From: Endotrypanum monterogeii
Lineage: Eukaryota > Euglenozoa > Kinetoplastea > Trypanosomatida > Trypanosomatidae
Assembly: GCA_000333855.2 (NCBI GenBank)
Contig: CM007320.1
Span: 1,539,162-1,603,161 of the forward strand
DNA: 64,000 bases
Reading direction: 5' to 3'
Positions 10,606 through 20,300 of the stretch are shown here, piece after piece. The notes beneath the pieces are model-generated. The model was not told where the DNA came from. It made no database searches and was given only the letters and a program-made list of their open reading frames with translations. The translations under genes and the position numbers were made by a program. Position 1 is the first letter of the stretch; each line of letters begins with the position of its first letter.

Positions 10606-11568
10606 ATACGTCTCTACCCATGTGCATGTGTTTTACCACCCCTGGGACCACTTCTCCCCCGTTTTGAATTCTACATGCGGAGGAATCAACAAGAACGGGT
10701 GTCATGATCGACCGGAACACAGAGAGGGAGGGAGAGGGCGGTGTAGGGAATGATGTGAAGAGGTCTTCCATAAGCCAACGTTTTGTATTTGCTTTCCCCC
10801 CTTTCAAGTGTTTGCTCTTGTCTGAGCAGGTGCTTGGTCAGCACGCTGTGGTGGTCTTTTTTCTTGGTACCTAACTTACCACCTCTTCCCAACTTTCACC
10901 AAACCACCACCCTCCTCTTGGAAAATACAGAAGGCACAATGTACAGTGACGCAAACCACCAAAGAAATCTAGGGACCGATCATCGCCGCCGCTTCTTCCT
11001 CCTCCTTGTGGATTTCCTTGCATGCATCCATCTTATTCTCCCGGTGATTATCAGTCGTTTTTTTTTTTTGGAGGGGGGGGGAGCTGATGGGCTCACGTGC
11101 GCCACTGGACGCGCGATCGAAGAGAGGTGCTCATCTTCCTCTTCCTCTTTCGTGTGTCATTTGGTGTTGTGCAGCAATGAAAAGAGCTTTTGACAAAGCC
11201 AAGCAGTTCCCCTGCGCGGACCGACTCGCCGATGCTGAGATGAGTATTGGCAGGGTAATCGTTTCCCATGTATCCTTGCGGGGATCTTGCACTGAGTATT
11301 CTGTTCGATAGATTTTCGAAGGAGTAGCAAGTTTGCACGGGCTGAGTAGGTGCGACTTGCTTACAATGGACAACTAGCTGACTCTTTTTCTTGGTGCATA
11401 CACAAAGAAAAGCGCGCATGTCAACTGGCATCAAATTCCTCGCTTCGCCATCTCCAACATCTCTCTCCCCTTCTCCGTCCTTTGCGCTTTAGTTTCCAAC
11501 ACTACACTGGATCGAGACCGTTACAGAGAAGGTCCAAAAAAAAAAATACAAGGGAAACACCGCATACG

Positions 11569-11580
<12 letters not shown>

Positions 11581-11607
<27 letters not shown>
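11581..11607. repeat. (TA)n microsatellite, preceded by (CA)n
   Basis: About 13 TA units directly after a short CA run. Confidence 0.9.
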
Positions 11608-11610
<3 letters not shown>

Positions 11611-12148
11611 GGAACACGCAACTCGGCTACCGTGACCATTTGCATGGTGCAAAAATTCGTATGTGAAAAGATATCTCTCCGGGCTTCTTGTTTTGTTTTT
11701 TTTTCCACCGGCTGTTTAGCCTTTCTGTGCTCTCTCTTTTCCATATTGTAGGAAGACACGATTGCCTCCATAACCTGAACTCAAGACCTACTTGCTGACC
11801 CCCCTCCGTCCACTCTACGCACACAAACACACACACAGATACGAACCAAAGTACAGAGAGACAGTCATTGTGCATCTTGTATATCTTTTCCTTTAGCGAG
11901 AGTTGCACAGATACTCAACGTACCCAGGTTTGTGCTGCACCTGCTGTGTGTCGTCTATCGGTACATCCCCGCCTCGCATTAGTATTTGTATCAGTGCAGC
12001 TGAGGAGGTTTGGTTCCTCCCTGCTCACACTTTTCCTCCCCGGAGGTGCAGGAGAAGAGGTGATCATGGCAAGGGTGGGGGTCCACAACGGAAGCTAGCA
12101 GCCCAAGACTGGTTTTAAGTAGTGGGAAAGCGTCGACAATATTTGGTG

Positions 12149-12155
<7 letters not shown>

Positions 12156-12188
<33 letters not shown>
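12156..12188. repeat. (TA)n microsatellite in the leader of the PEX3-like gene
   Basis: About 16 TA units between the C/T tract and the start codon of the next gene. Confidence 0.9.
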
Positions 12189-12189
<1 letters not shown>

Positions 12190-12275
12190 GCATCTGAGGT
12201 GTATTTGACTTAGTGAGCCCACACCAGTACAGCGACGGCAACAAGTTGGGGGGGGGGAAGTCATACGGCAATCAA

Positions 12276-13853
12276 ATGGATAACATTCCCAAGCACTTGA
12301 TCGACTGTATCTCAGATATGTCGCTCTCGGATGTTCAGATCCAGTCGTACGGCCGGTGGCTTGTGGCAGCAATGGGGGCCTTGTACCTGGCCAGTACCTG
12401 GGGGAGAGACATACCTGCTGATGTGCAGATTGCGATTTCGGGACACATGGTGCAGGGTTACGACCGCAGCACTATTACCACCCGCCTTGAGCAACGCCAC
12501 ACACGGCAGCTTTTACAGCAAATCACAGGGCTGAATGAGTTGCGCCAGCAGCTGCGCTCAGAGACGGACAGGGAGGCAAAGCTGCGGGGCTGGCAGCGAG
12601 TTTTCCAGCTGACTCTCGTGAACATTGTTGCCATCACTTACACACATAGTCTGACAATCTCGCTCCTAGCGATCAAGAATATGGTTCGGGTGCTTGTTTT
12701 CTTGCTGAGTCGTCGTGAGAGCGCGGCGTTGTCTAGCAGCCGACGAGGCCCGATCTCGACTGTTCGCGCATGGTGGACTGGCGGCCGGCGCACCGGCCTC
12801 TCGGGTATTCTGATGGAGTCAATGTTGGCTAGGGTAGCCAAGCAAGCAAGTGAGCAGGCGTCGCCGTTTGCGAACGCGGAGCTGGAAGAGGAGGTGGTGA
12901 CTGAAGGTCTTCCCTCGGTGCCCGTGCCTCCACCCATCGACGGCCGCACCGCCTTCATACAGGCACAACAACAGCAGGAACTGCTCGAGACAATGCACGG
13001 GGAAAGTCTCAGTCAAGTGGAACAAGCCTTCTCGGTTCGCGCGGTGCTCGAGGTGGCAATCCCACGTATTGTAGTGTGTGCTACCGCTGCTGTGGACTGC
13101 GTCCTTGCGGCACGGCCAGCACACCTCTTCAGCATCAGTGGTATTGTTCGCGCTGCTGACCTGCGAAGCCTCCTTCGTGACATCGCCCTCAGAATGGAGC
13201 GGAGTGCTTGTGTAGCCGAGTGGGTGCAACGGCCTCATCTCTCTTTGAGGTCCACATGCTGTCCGTGCAACGGTGCGAGTCCTCCTCCGGTTGTCGCATC
13301 GCCCAAGAATCTCGAAACAAGCAAAGGCCGCTCGCAACTGGAAGAGGACGAAGAGTTGCTCGACGGTCGAGATCTCTCACAGACGTCATCGGAGGACGTC
13401 ATTGAGTTTCCTTACGGATCTACAACACTGCTGCGTCACAATGGGCGCCCGGTGCGCCACCGCGCCAGCGACCACACCAAGAGTCAATTCATCAATGATC
13501 TGTTTGATCGTCGCGTCACCGCTCAGGAGGAGGCGTTACAAGAAGAGGCGATGCGTCGCGAGCTCCTGCTGAAAACACAGATGGCAGGCTTCTTCTTGGA
13601 GCTGTCGCAGAGTGCGAGCTTCGGCGAGCTGTGTATCACGTACGCCTCAGAGCTGCTGTCGACGCAGTTCAAGGAAGCGAGTGATATCACACGCGTCAAA
13701 ACGTATGATGCAGGGACAGATACGGCAAAAATGGCTATGGTAATTGCGGCCCTCGACGGCTGCCGATTAGCCGCACTGGAGGAGGAGTGCGAGGTGAGGC
13801 CATACATGCGACTCTTCTGCGAAGAAACCATTCGATCCACCTGTGCCTCGTAG
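12276..13853 (+). CDS. PEX3-like peroxin candidate (glycosome biogenesis)
   Basis: A 525-residue protein without a textbook motif. Its N-terminal third follows the layout of PEX3, the peroxisomal membrane receptor for PEX19. A short hydrophobic helix comes first (WLVAAMGALYLASTWG, about 28-43; human PEX3 has a similar GGVYILGKYG). Then there is a helix ending in an RQQLR/KLRGW stretch (about 98-114), and a second hydrophobic helix (QLTLVNIVAITYTHSLTISL, about 118-137) that lines up with the human W-x(n)-VAVYSTCMLVVLLRVQLN region. The middle (about 200-400) is variable, and the C-terminus is helical. In trypanosomatids PEX3 would act on glycosomes; published trypanosome PEX3 sequences are very divergent. 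The identification is by eye only; a trypanosomatid-specific membrane protein of other function is the alternative. The first in-frame ATG is used rather than a GTG at 12213. Confidence 0.45.
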   Translation: MDNIPKHLIDCISDMSLSDVQIQSYGRWLVAAMGALYLASTWGRDIPADVQIAISGHMVQGYDRSTITTRLEQRHTRQLLQQITGLNELRQQLRSETDREAKLRGWQRVFQLTLVNIVAITYTHSLTISLLAIKNMVRVLVFLLSRRESAALSSSRRGPISTVRAWWTGGRRTGLSGILMESMLARVAKQASEQASPFANAELEEEVVTEGLPSVPVPPPIDGRTAFIQAQQQQELLETMHGESLSQVEQAFSVRAVLEVAIPRIVVCATAAVDCVLAARPAHLFSISGIVRAADLRSLLRDIALRMERSACVAEWVQRPHLSLRSTCCPCNGASPPPVVASPKNLETSKGRSQLEEDEELLDGRDLSQTSSEDVIEFPYGSTTLLRHNGRPVRHRASDHTKSQFINDLFDRRVTAQEEALQEEAMRRELLLKTQMAGFFLELSQSASFGELCITYASELLSTQFKEASDITRVKTYDAGTDTAKMAMVIAALDGCRLAALEEECEVRPYMRLFCEETIRSTCAS

Positions 13854-15025
13854 CGCGCTTCTGTGCGCCTCTGCACGCCTTTGTTGACGAAGCTCTTGCG
13901 AACGTTAAGTCACATACGCACATATGTGTGTGTGTGTGTGTATCTGTCGCTCATGAGTCTCATGTAAAGGTGTTGCGCGTCTCGCCGGATCACCCCCATT
14001 AGTAACCACTTAAAGTGTTGGTGCAAATCCTCAAAAAAAAAAGGACACACAATGCCGAGGGGAATCTTTTCGAAGCATCGGGTAGAAGCATCAGCAGATA
14101 TAAGCCAAAACGAAAGTGGCTCCTTCTCTTCACCCATACTCAATTCTCCCCTCCCCCACCTACACATACACAAAAAAAAAAATGTGATTATCTTCTATGT
14201 CCCGCTGCTTCGCTTCCCCCCCCCTTCGCCTCCTTTTGACACTTCATTAGGGTCTTGAGTAACAGCGCGAAGGGGACACGGGAAAAAGGGTCCGAATTCC
14301 GGGGGGGGGCAGAGGAACAGGGAGGACCGCTGCAACATTTCTATTTGAATACCTGACCGCGCGCATATCACCTCCTTGGCCTTTGCCGCATGAGACCAGT
14401 CAAACACGACTCGTTTCGTAAGCAAAGTGCAGAGAGGGGGGGGTTAGGGCTGTCGGGTGCTAGTGAGGGATAGGTGCAAACGTTTTTTCCCCTTTGCCAT
14501 TCTGTCTTGCTGCTGCTTATGCCCCCTCCCCCCCCCTTCCCCTGGGCCCCTTGCTGAGGCATACATTCCTCTCCTTTTCTCCCTCTTTGCTTCTCCCCAC
14601 TCACTGAACTAGAGTGTACGTGCATAGCGTTTGTTTTTCCTCTTGTGGGTGGTGCGGTGCTGGCGGAAATTCCCGTTGTCTCTCTCCACTCCATGCGCTC
14701 TTTGTGGCTACGTCGCAAGTCTCCTTAGTCCCTTCTCCCCTCTCCTTGCTCTACTGAAGACAGGTAGAACGTCAAGAGTTGGGTAATCTGCAGGCCTCCA
14801 TCTCATACGCACGGGCAGAATTAGCTGAGGTTTATAGTTTTTTTTTTTGTTTGTTTGTTTGTTTGCTGCAAACGCTTACTGTGAACGACTTCTTTACGTC
14901 CAGACACGTACATAGCGTGCACTCTAAAATTGCACGACCCTATAACGTCCACATTGCTTTTTTTTTTTTTCTGGTGCGTGTCCGTGCTGTTCTTCTGTAT
15001 TCTCTAGACAACTGAAAGGGGGAAG
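13854..15025. other. Intergenic region, 1.2 kb: UTR
   Basis: No supported gene. It contains (GT)n at 13925-13940, A-runs near 14031-14043 and 14171-14182, G/C homopolymers, GTTT repeats at about 14849-14865, and a T-rich tract ending in an AG at 15006-15007 that is the likely splice site of GOS1. Confidence 0.5.
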
Positions 15026-15853
15026 ATGGGCACGGAGGCCAGACAGGTAGCCACTTGGGAAGGACTTCGGAATGAAGCGCGGCATGCCGATCAGATAATT
15101 GATCAGCAACTGCGCAAGTTGGAAGCAGTGGCCCTTTTTGATGAAAACTTGGTTGAAAACACAGCAAACGCGTTTTCGTTGCAAGGTGCTGGTGCTTTGG
15201 CCTCAGTCAGCCCAGTGGTGCAGAATGGTGGCACTACTTTTTCACACCATAGCAACCCCGGCGCATCTTCGTCGTCCACTAGAACACTTGAAGACGTGGA
15301 GCACCAGTACCACGCAGCCGATGCGGAAATCGGAGAGCTTATCCGTCGTCTAGAGCAAACTGTTATTAGCATGGAAGAGGCCTGCAGAGAGTTTGGTCCC
15401 ACCTCGGCAGCAGCGCGGCACACGGATCGCTTTCGTGGCGTTGTAGCTGAGAGGCAACAGGCTCGCCGCCGCCTGGCGTTGGTGTTCCGACAGCGGAAGG
15501 AGCGTCATGAACTGGCTGCATCAAGACTGTCGGGTGACGCACGGCGCCGTGCCAGCTCCGCTGACGACGACCCCAGCGGTGGTGTGCGTATTCTCATGGA
15601 CGAGCAAGTCTCGATTCAACACACGTTGAACCGCGTGAATGGATTACTGGAACAGGCTGAGGGAACGCGAGGTCGACTGCGACTGCAGCGCGAGCGCTTC
15701 AATGAAATGGGTGACAAACTAGTGTACATTGCTGAGCGCATACCGTTCGTGCAGAACCTTCTCCATCGCATCGATGCGCGACGGCGACGCGAAGCAGTTG
15801 TGCTGGGTAGCGTCATGTCTTCTCTTTTGTTCATCTTTGTTTTCCTCCTTTAG
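15026..15853 (+). CDS. GOS1: Golgi Qb-SNARE GOS1/GS28
   Basis: A 275-residue tail-anchored SNARE of the Golgi. The N-terminus has the family's W-E-x-L-R-x-x-A motif (TWEGLRNEARHADQIIDQQL, about 9-28). The SNARE helix spans roughly 190-255, and the closing block RIDARRRREAVVLGSVMSSL corresponds to the KRRDS-x-ILG stretch of GS28. It is followed by a single C-terminal membrane segment (about 257-275) with no lumenal tail. The protein would act in intra-Golgi and ER-Golgi vesicle fusion with syntaxin-5, Ykt6 and Sft1-type partners. A variable Ser-rich loop lies at about 50-85. The start codon is 18 bases after the AG at 15006-15007. Length is close to the usual 220-250 residues. Confidence 0.93.
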   Translation: MGTEARQVATWEGLRNEARHADQIIDQQLRKLEAVALFDENLVENTANAFSLQGAGALASVSPVVQNGGTTFSHHSNPGASSSSTRTLEDVEHQYHAADAEIGELIRRLEQTVISMEEACREFGPTSAAARHTDRFRGVVAERQQARRRLALVFRQRKERHELAASRLSGDARRRASSADDDPSGGVRILMDEQVSIQHTLNRVNGLLEQAEGTRGRLRLQRERFNEMGDKLVYIAERIPFVQNLLHRIDARRRREAVVLGSVMSSLLFIFVFLL

Positions 15854-17347
15854 GGAGATGTGTTTGACGCGGTCCTCGCTTATGTCCTCGTCAGTATCTC
15901 CTCTTGCTTCAATACGGCCGGCACACACGACTGGTAGAAAACTCGACTGCTGTAGTGTCCTTGACTTTGTTGCAGTCTCATATACACAGCTGTACATGCA
16001 CCATTCTCATCCTCCTTGTTGAGGTTCCATTTTCCGCGCCTTCGGTCCACTTCCACGGGAAATAAAAAGATGTGGGTCAACTACAAACGAAAAAAAAACG
16101 TTATAGACAAATTCCTGCTACACTCAGCCACAGGCAATGGGTGCGTGAACACCTGTCACGTTAGATAGAGGATAACATAATCTGTGGGAGGTGACACGAG
16201 TCTCGTGTTCGTGGAAAACAATGACTCTGTGCGCTCTGATTATACCCCCCCCCCTCCTTCGCACACACCCTGCCTTATTTTCAACCATAGAAGATGGGTC
16301 CCATTGCTGCCACTGTGTATATGATTCTCTCTTATCTCCACGTGTGCATGCGAGTATCTTCCAGCACTGGATAGACACCCGTCCGCACCCAAGTTGCTAC
16401 CATTGATTGTCTTTTGTCATCCCCTCTCTCTACTGTGCTCTTTTCCGCCGCTTTTCGTGAACGTCGACTCGCTTCTCAACTTACATGTCCCAAAGTAGAC
16501 ATACCCCTTCCCATCCTTTTTTCCTTCTCTTGCACCCCAAGTCACGTCGGATTATTCAGCGATCCTCGTCTACTTGATTCCCCTTTCCTGTAGTTTTTTT
16601 TTTTCCTCCTTTTCACTCGTTATTTTTTTTTTTCCTGCTGTTCTGTTTATTGCCACTGGACGCAGCGCTTTTGTGAGCTATACGTTTGCTGTATGTCAAC
16701 ATTTCGATGAAGGAGGCGTTAATTCATACGCCCAGTACGAAACAGAGAAACCGACCCCACCAACGCTCCACTCGTTGCTCCTGTGGCCCCCTCAACTTTT
16801 TTTTTCCTTTTCTGGTGGTATAGCTCACCCCTTGCTGTTGCTACCCCAAACCTCAACAATTTTTCTTTTCTCTTATCCCCCCCCCCTCCCCCCCTCCCCC
16901 CCAATTGCTCTCCATCACATCCAGCCTAAATTGCCCATTATTTCCCTCGGAGACTCTGTCCTACTTCGTGTATGGGCGCGTATACCGATATGAATGTTTA
17001 CCCTTGCCTCGATAGTGCGCTTCGGTGGTCCTCTGTCTGTCCTGCTTCACATCCATCACCAACCCCCATGTAATGGATGATTCTCCCCCCCTTTTTTTTC
17101 TTCTCGTTTCCCCCCCTCACACATCAAAAGTGCGCAGCAAGGAATATCAACCTTTCATAAATAGGAACGCACATACATACACATACGCACACAAAAAGAC
17201 AAGCGGGTACTTCCAAGCGCTAACATACGTATACGTCAAAGAAACTCGTCGTAGCACATTTGACAGACGACTCCAACGGCAGACAAAGGGAAAGGAAAGA
17301 AAGTGGTGTCGTCCTCGGCGACCAACGCAAATCTGCAACTGCTGCTC
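15854..17347. other. Intergenic region, 1.5 kb: UTR
   Basis: No supported gene. It holds poly-C at 16245-16255, several poly-T tracts (16593-16632, 16798-16806), C-rich runs at 16878-16902, and a C/T tract at 17083-17119 that ends near an AAAAG and probably directs splicing of the carboxypeptidase message. Confidence 0.5.
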
Positions 17348-20300
17348 ATGAATCAACCAGTATCTGAGACGCAAGAGGCAGTGCCTCCACCCCCATTAGC
17401 CACCGCCTCTTCCTGTGGAAACGCTCCTGTGTGCGCCGTCTTACCGCCCTCGACACATGGTACCGCGGCGAAGTGGAATGGAAGGGATGCGTTCGCGAAG
17501 GGGCAGCGTCTTGCATCGCGTGAGATCTTCCAGAAGCGACGCCCGGAAGAAGGCGCGGTGAGAACAAAAGGTGACACGCATACTAATATTAGTGACCGCC
17601 TCAGCAACTCGTCCGCGTTATCGGTAGCAACCACCGAAGTGCACAGTCGTTCGAACCGCGCTAGTCCACAGTCGATTAGCTCAGCATCTGTTATTCCATC
17701 AGCAGCGGGTCTTGTGTCCACCCTCACCATCTCATCACCGAGTATTACGATTGTCAAGTCGTTGGTGGCGAAGGTGCCGCAGACGCATCACTCTCACCAC
17801 CACAACTCCACATCTAAGCAGTCAGAGCGTGCATCTCGGGCGCGCGGCAGCACCTTACGACCACGTGAGCGTGGAGAAGGCGCGCCTTTGCCGAGGGAGG
17901 TGACCCCTAAACTAGACCCACTGGCACCTCTTCTGGGCAGCGAGGCTGCATCGCCCTCGCGAGTCGTCGGTGCCTCAACCTTACTTTCGTTTCCACCAAG
18001 CCCTTTAGTCACCTCTGCGTGCGGCATACACGACGGCAACTCATCTGTCTCGTGCAACAGCAGTTGTCCAGAGACGGCTGCCGCTGGGACCTCTTCCCCA
18101 CCGACACGCTCGAGTGTGAAAGCTCATTTGACCCACGCCGATCTCATGGCTACCGGCGGTACAAGCAGTCGCGGCTCGTCGAACGATCCCCCACGTGTGA
18201 AGCAGAGCTTTATCGTGCCAAATCGGCACCGGCGTAGTATGGCTGAGGTTTTGCTACCCACACAGCAGCTACTGGATGAAGGCTACTACTTGGCTTCAGA
18301 CTCGAGTGCGAACTCGAGCTTCTCTGACACTCCTCGATCGGCGCGGCGCGTTTCTCTCGGCAGCAGCTCCTCTGCAGACGCCCCCAGGCAGCCATTGTAT
18401 CTGAACAGCAGCGACCCAGCCAGTGGCGACCAGTCAACTGCCGTCACCATAATCGCCTCCCCACGTGACCTCAACCGCCTCGGTGATATCCGAGATCCCA
18501 AGCACCACTCTACTTTGGAGGAGAAGGGCGCGGTTACGTTCAATAGGAACGAGGAGGAGACCGCTCTGGCGTACATGAGTACCGAAGGAGGGGCACGTCC
18601 TTCCGGAAACCCATCTCTATCGAAGTATGTAGTGTCGGCGACCTTGGCAGGTCAGAAGTCTTTTTCCCCGGGGAAAGCGGGAAAGGGGCCCATCAATGAC
18701 TCCTGCCTCTTGGGTCTGAGTGGGGGTGTCCGTGATACTGTCAGAATCGGCGAGGGTCCCCCAAACTGCATGTCCGCCAGTTGGCCTCCAAATCTGCGCC
18801 GTCTCCAAGCGTCACCACAGCGCCATGCGACCCTCTCAGCGATCTGCTCTCCCTCGGCTGACAAGAGTGCACCACCGTCGAGTCAACCTCCACTGTGCAG
18901 CTCCCATGTCTATGGTGCCCTCCCAAATCCAACCACGATTACTGAAACGCCAAGTACGTTGCTGCCGCAGCGCTCGCCTGCAAATACACCTGCATTATCT
19001 CGACGTAATACACTAACCAGTGTAGCCAATCACGAATCGTTTGTAACGATGCTCTCACCGCACTCCTCGGCCTTTTCAGCGCTGATGCCCCCACCCTCTA
19101 GAAGTGGAGAGGAACCTGTCGACCAGCAGTGCAGACAACTCAGTCTACACGAGGCGTTTTTCACTAACCAGAGCCGCACCGCGTGGCTTGTGGACGATCA
19201 TGTTCTGGCTAAAGTTCTCGAGTATGTGCGGATCATGGGCTACGAGCACCCCGCGTTGAAGCGTGACCGCATCAAGGGCCAGTCCTCGCTTTGGAGCAGC
19301 AGCAGCGCCATCCCCTCTCCTGTCTTGCCAGGGAGGCCGAGGGAGACACCGAAGACGCCACAGAGCATGGGTGCGTCGTCGTCGCATACAACCGCCGAAC
19401 CTGCGGTAGATGCACTCACCTTGTCAAACAGCGCCGTTACCCCACCGAGCCTAGCCACTGGTGCTTCTGGCGCTGCGGCGCCTGTGGGCAGGCGTTACTA
19501 CTTGAGGACGGAGAAACCCACATGCGCTGCACAATCTGCGAACACGCCCACAGCGACTGCTGCGGGGCATTTGTTTTTGACATTCAGTGAGGCCATGCGA
19601 TGGGTAGCAGAACAAGAGTACTTTATAGGGGCGGTACTCATGTGTTGTGCACGCTTTGTTGGCGATGCGGCAGCCGATGGTCTGGCTGATATCGCGGCGT
19701 GGCCATCCCGTCGTGGCATGATGCAGCAAAAAAAGCCATGCATTCCAATCCGGTTTCACCCAATTCATTTTATAGTCTTACTTGTGCGTTCGCAGTTTCC
19801 ACAATGGGGTAACATGGCGACCTTCACACGCGCTTGGGAAACACAGGTTCGTTTGGTTTTGGCAAGCGCATCACCGTCGCACCAGCGCCTCTTCAAGTTC
19901 CCCGACACCGACCTCGTGTTGAGTTCCGACTGCGAGGCAGGCAACCTACATCGTGTGGAACGCACAGCAGAGCCGTATCTTTTTCTTATTTGGCTGGAGC
20001 CGGATCAAGGGAGTGACAAGCGGATATGGTTTCGATTTTCAGTAGCGGGGGCAGTGGAGGGGTGTACGCTTCGCTTTCGGCTGATGAACGCCGCACCACA
20101 TGTGAAGCTTTACCGCCAGAACGGCATGGTGCCCGTGTGGCGTGATGGGTTAGACCAGCCGCATTGGGGGGCCGTGGACTCCTGCACCTTTCGAACGACA
20201 AACCGAGACCTCGTCGGGGAGGTGTGCTTCTCTGTGACCGCCCGCAATTCTACGGAAACGATTCAGATCGCCTTCTGTGCGCCATACACGTACGCTGATC

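Larger units (their letters stand above)
10606..12275. other. Intergenic region, 1.7 kb: UTR, two (TA)n tracts
   Basis: No supported gene. It contains a poly-T and G-rich block near 11060-11080, a (CA)n/(TA)n pair at about 11568-11607, a C/T tract at about 12008-12041 and a (TA)n run at 12156-12188 that ends 87 bases before the next start codon. Confidence 0.5.
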
